Below are positions 62,824 through 64,000 of a stretch of 64,000 nt of DNA, in pieces (position 1 is the stretch's first letter; each line of letters starts with the position of its first letter). Origin of the DNA: UBA6770 sp965661115. GTDB taxonomy: Bacteria; Bacteroidota; Bacteroidia; Flavobacteriales_G; Salibacteraceae. The stretch spans positions 22,636-86,635 of the forward strand of contig CBFICO010000002.1 of the NCBI GenBank assembly GCA_965661115.1. Direction: 5' to 3'. The notes below the pieces were generated by a model. The model was given only the letters and a program-made list of their open reading frames with translations. It searched no databases and was not told the DNA's origin. Both the position numbers and the translations under genes were made by a program.

Positions 62824-63549
62824 TTACTTCCCAAATTTATAGCCTACACCTTTAATGGTTTTAATGTAGCTATCTCCTATTTTTTCTCTCAGCTTTCTTA
62901 CGTGCACGTCAATGGTTCTGTCACCCACAACTACTTCATCTCCCCAAACAGAAGAGAGTATAGTTTCGCGAGTAAATACTTTACCTGCTTGTGAGGTAAG
63001 TAGACTTAATAATTCAAATTCTTTTTTAGGTAGGTTAAGTTCTTTGCCTTCCACTTTTACCAAGTACCGCTCTCTGTCTATAAAAATACCTTGCACATCT
63101 TCTTGTGCTGTGGTGTTAGACGGAGATCGTCTGAGGATTGCTTTAATTCTTGAAACCAATACTCGAGGTTTTATGGGTTTGGCAATGTAATCGTCGGCTC
63201 CTGCGTCAAAACCTGCTATTTGAGAATAGTCTTCGCTTCTGGCAGTAAGAAAAGTTATGCAGGTGTTCTTGAGTTTTGGGTTGTTTTTTAGCTCAATGCA
63301 GGTTTCCATGCCATCCATATTTGGCATCATTACATCTAATAAAATGAGGTCTGGAATCACTTTATCTGCTATTTCTAAAGCTTTAACTCCATCAGGAGCG
63401 GTGTGTGTTTCAAATCCCTCTTTATTTAAGTTGTATTCAAGGATATCAAGGATATCTGGCTCGTCGTCAACAAGTAAAATCTTGTGTTTCGGCTTCATCT
63501 TTTTCTTCTTCTTTTTTGATTCCTCAAATTTTGATTTATCCTTCCCCAT
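62824..63549 (-). CDS. phoB: PhoB-like response regulator (OmpR family)
   Basis: A 241-aa protein: receiver domain with acidic pair DDEP, phosphoacceptor D72 in LLDVMMPNMDG, then the switch Thr in FLTARSED and Lys in AKPIKPRVL. A C-terminal winged helix follows with LPKKEFELLSLLTSQAGKVFTRETIL and VDVHVRKLREKIG, typical of PhoB/OmpR. The first ~17 residues are a Lys-rich extension; the start may be the Met at 63498 (MKPKHKILLVDDEP), which gives the usual N-terminus. The histidine kinase follows directly. Confidence 0.84.
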   Translation of the reverse strand: MGKDKSKFEESKKKKKKMKPKHKILLVDDEPDILDILEYNLNKEGFETHTAPDGVKALEIADKVIPDLILLDVMMPNMDGMETCIELKNNPKLKNTCITFLTARSEDYSQIAGFDAGADDYIAKPIKPRVLVSRIKAILRRSPSNTTAQEDVQGIFIDRERYLVKVEGKELNLPKKEFELLSLLTSQAGKVFTRETILSSVWGDEVVVGDRTIDVHVRKLREKIGDSYIKTIKGVGYKFGK

Positions 63550-63845
63550 TAGTATTAATTCAAGTTTATGTAAAGATTAATTTAAGCCTCAAAATACAAT
63601 TTTCTTAAATAGCTAGAATGGTCAGGTTTAATTCTTTTTCAATCTCAACAATATCAAGGGCTTAAGGTTTGTCTTTTAGCAATACCACAAGTCGAATTTT
63701 AAAATAACTGTAGTTTACATTAAGTTAAAGGAGGTAACTTTTTTATAACTCAAGATTAACCAAAGCTAAAACAGCATTCAGGGATTCCATCAGTTCATTT
63801 GCCTCGAATTTCAAAAACAAAAATTCTATTTAAAAACGAATAAAA
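63550..63845. other. 296-bp intergenic region
   Basis: The region lies between the divergent PhoB-like gene and a lipoprotein. It has an AAAGGAGGT sequence (63728-63736), complementary to the 16S rRNA tail, with no start codon after it, and a TTCATTTG (63794-63801) that misses the -7 consensus by one base. I see no structured RNA or other gene. Confidence 0.5.
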
Positions 63846-64000
63846 ATGAAAAGAACAAATTCAACAGTAAAAACATTAATAATAGCGGGTTTATCGCTAT
63901 CAATGGTGGGTGGTCTTACATCTTGTAAAAAAGAAGGATGTACTGACTCAACAGCTACAAACTACGATGAGAAGGCTAAAAAAGACGACGGATCTTGTGA
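63846..64000 (+). CDS. Lipoprotein, N-terminal fragment (runs off the right edge)
   Basis: MKRTNSTVKTLIIAGLSLSM leads into a lipobox LTSC (C27), followed by KKEGCTDSTATNYDEKAKKD and DGSC. The GCTDSTATNYxxxAxxDDGSC module is frequent at the N-terminus of Bacteroidota surface lipoproteins, including MbnP-like copper-associated proteins and many others. The C-terminal part is missing, so no function can be given. Confidence 0.8.
   Translation, partial: MKRTNSTVKTLIIAGLSLSMVGGLTSCKKEGCTDSTATNYDEKAKKDDGSC

Noticed and set aside
63728..63736. AAAGGAGGT as the RBS of a small gene
   Set aside because: No ATG, GTG or TTG follows at a workable distance, so no ORF is supported.

Overview
The window is a stretch of AT-rich core chromosome from a member of the Bacteroidota, most likely a Flavobacteriales-type organism. 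The evidence is the gliding genes gldD and gldE, three large secreted proteins with type IX secretion C-terminal domains (type A and type B), SprB-like repeats, families centred on this phylum (DUF5686, DUF2911, GSCFA, DUF4286), and the phylum's own -7 promoter element TAnnTTTG in front of many genes. I do not assign a genus. There is no prophage, integrase, transposase, CRISPR array, rRNA or tRNA in the window.

Layout. 1-8.4 kb: the end of a glycosyltransferase, then sucA-sucB (2-oxoglutarate dehydrogenase E1 and E2), a shared terminator, and a leftward run tatC-DUF5686-lptB. 8.5-17.7 kb: a lipoprotein, heme A synthase, and the Bacteroidota block gldD-gldE-ssb / mutY / HU-TPR-small basic protein-rng-recX-prfB, where prfB needs a programmed +1 frameshift. 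17.7-31 kb: a giant lectin-plus-repeat type B surface protein, an ArsC/Spx-like protein, a 49-residue membrane protein, fumC, a leftward operon (53-residue lipoprotein, SprT-like, manC), an MlaE/MlaF pair, a SprB-repeat type A secreted protein, and a LolD/MacB-like ATPase. 31-41 kb: an EamA transporter, rplU-rpmA, serS with a downstream envelope/translation operon (lipoprotein, TPR, DUF4286, rsmA), mgtE, and a frameshifted alpha/beta hydrolase beside a DUF2911 protein. 41-48.3 kb: purH followed by the rod-shape cluster mreB-mreC-mreD-mrdA-rodA. 48.4-64 kb: a serine hydrolase, a second type B secreted protein, an enoyl-CoA hydratase, a helical protein of unknown function, two membrane proteins (DUF2339, DUF2238), a GSCFA / quinone reductase / exonuclease operon, a DUF389 protein, a PhoR/PhoB-like two-component pair, and the start of a lipoprotein.

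How the genes work together. The main themes are central metabolism (TCA cycle, purines), envelope building (LptB, MlaEF, Mre/PBP2/RodA, lipoproteins), gliding and type IX secreted surface proteins, and translation (L21, L27, SerRS, RF2, RsmA, a mitoribosomal mS38-like peptide).

The more unusual observations are regulatory or structural. Three genes have a -7 element exactly 4 nt before the start codon, which predicts leaderless mRNAs. A hairpin pairing an anti-Shine-Dalgarno-like sequence with a Shine-Dalgarno lies before rng. A heptamer-based palindromic repeat family occurs twice. Three small genes lie below usual ORF cutoffs. Between 54.6 and 55.4 kb there is a damaged or mis-assembled region: an imperfect tandem duplication of about 191 bp, a one-base homopolymer frameshift, and a gap of 9 N flanked by identical 78-bp copies. 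I did not find a convincing new multi-gene system. Most of the window is conserved Bacteroidota housekeeping content.
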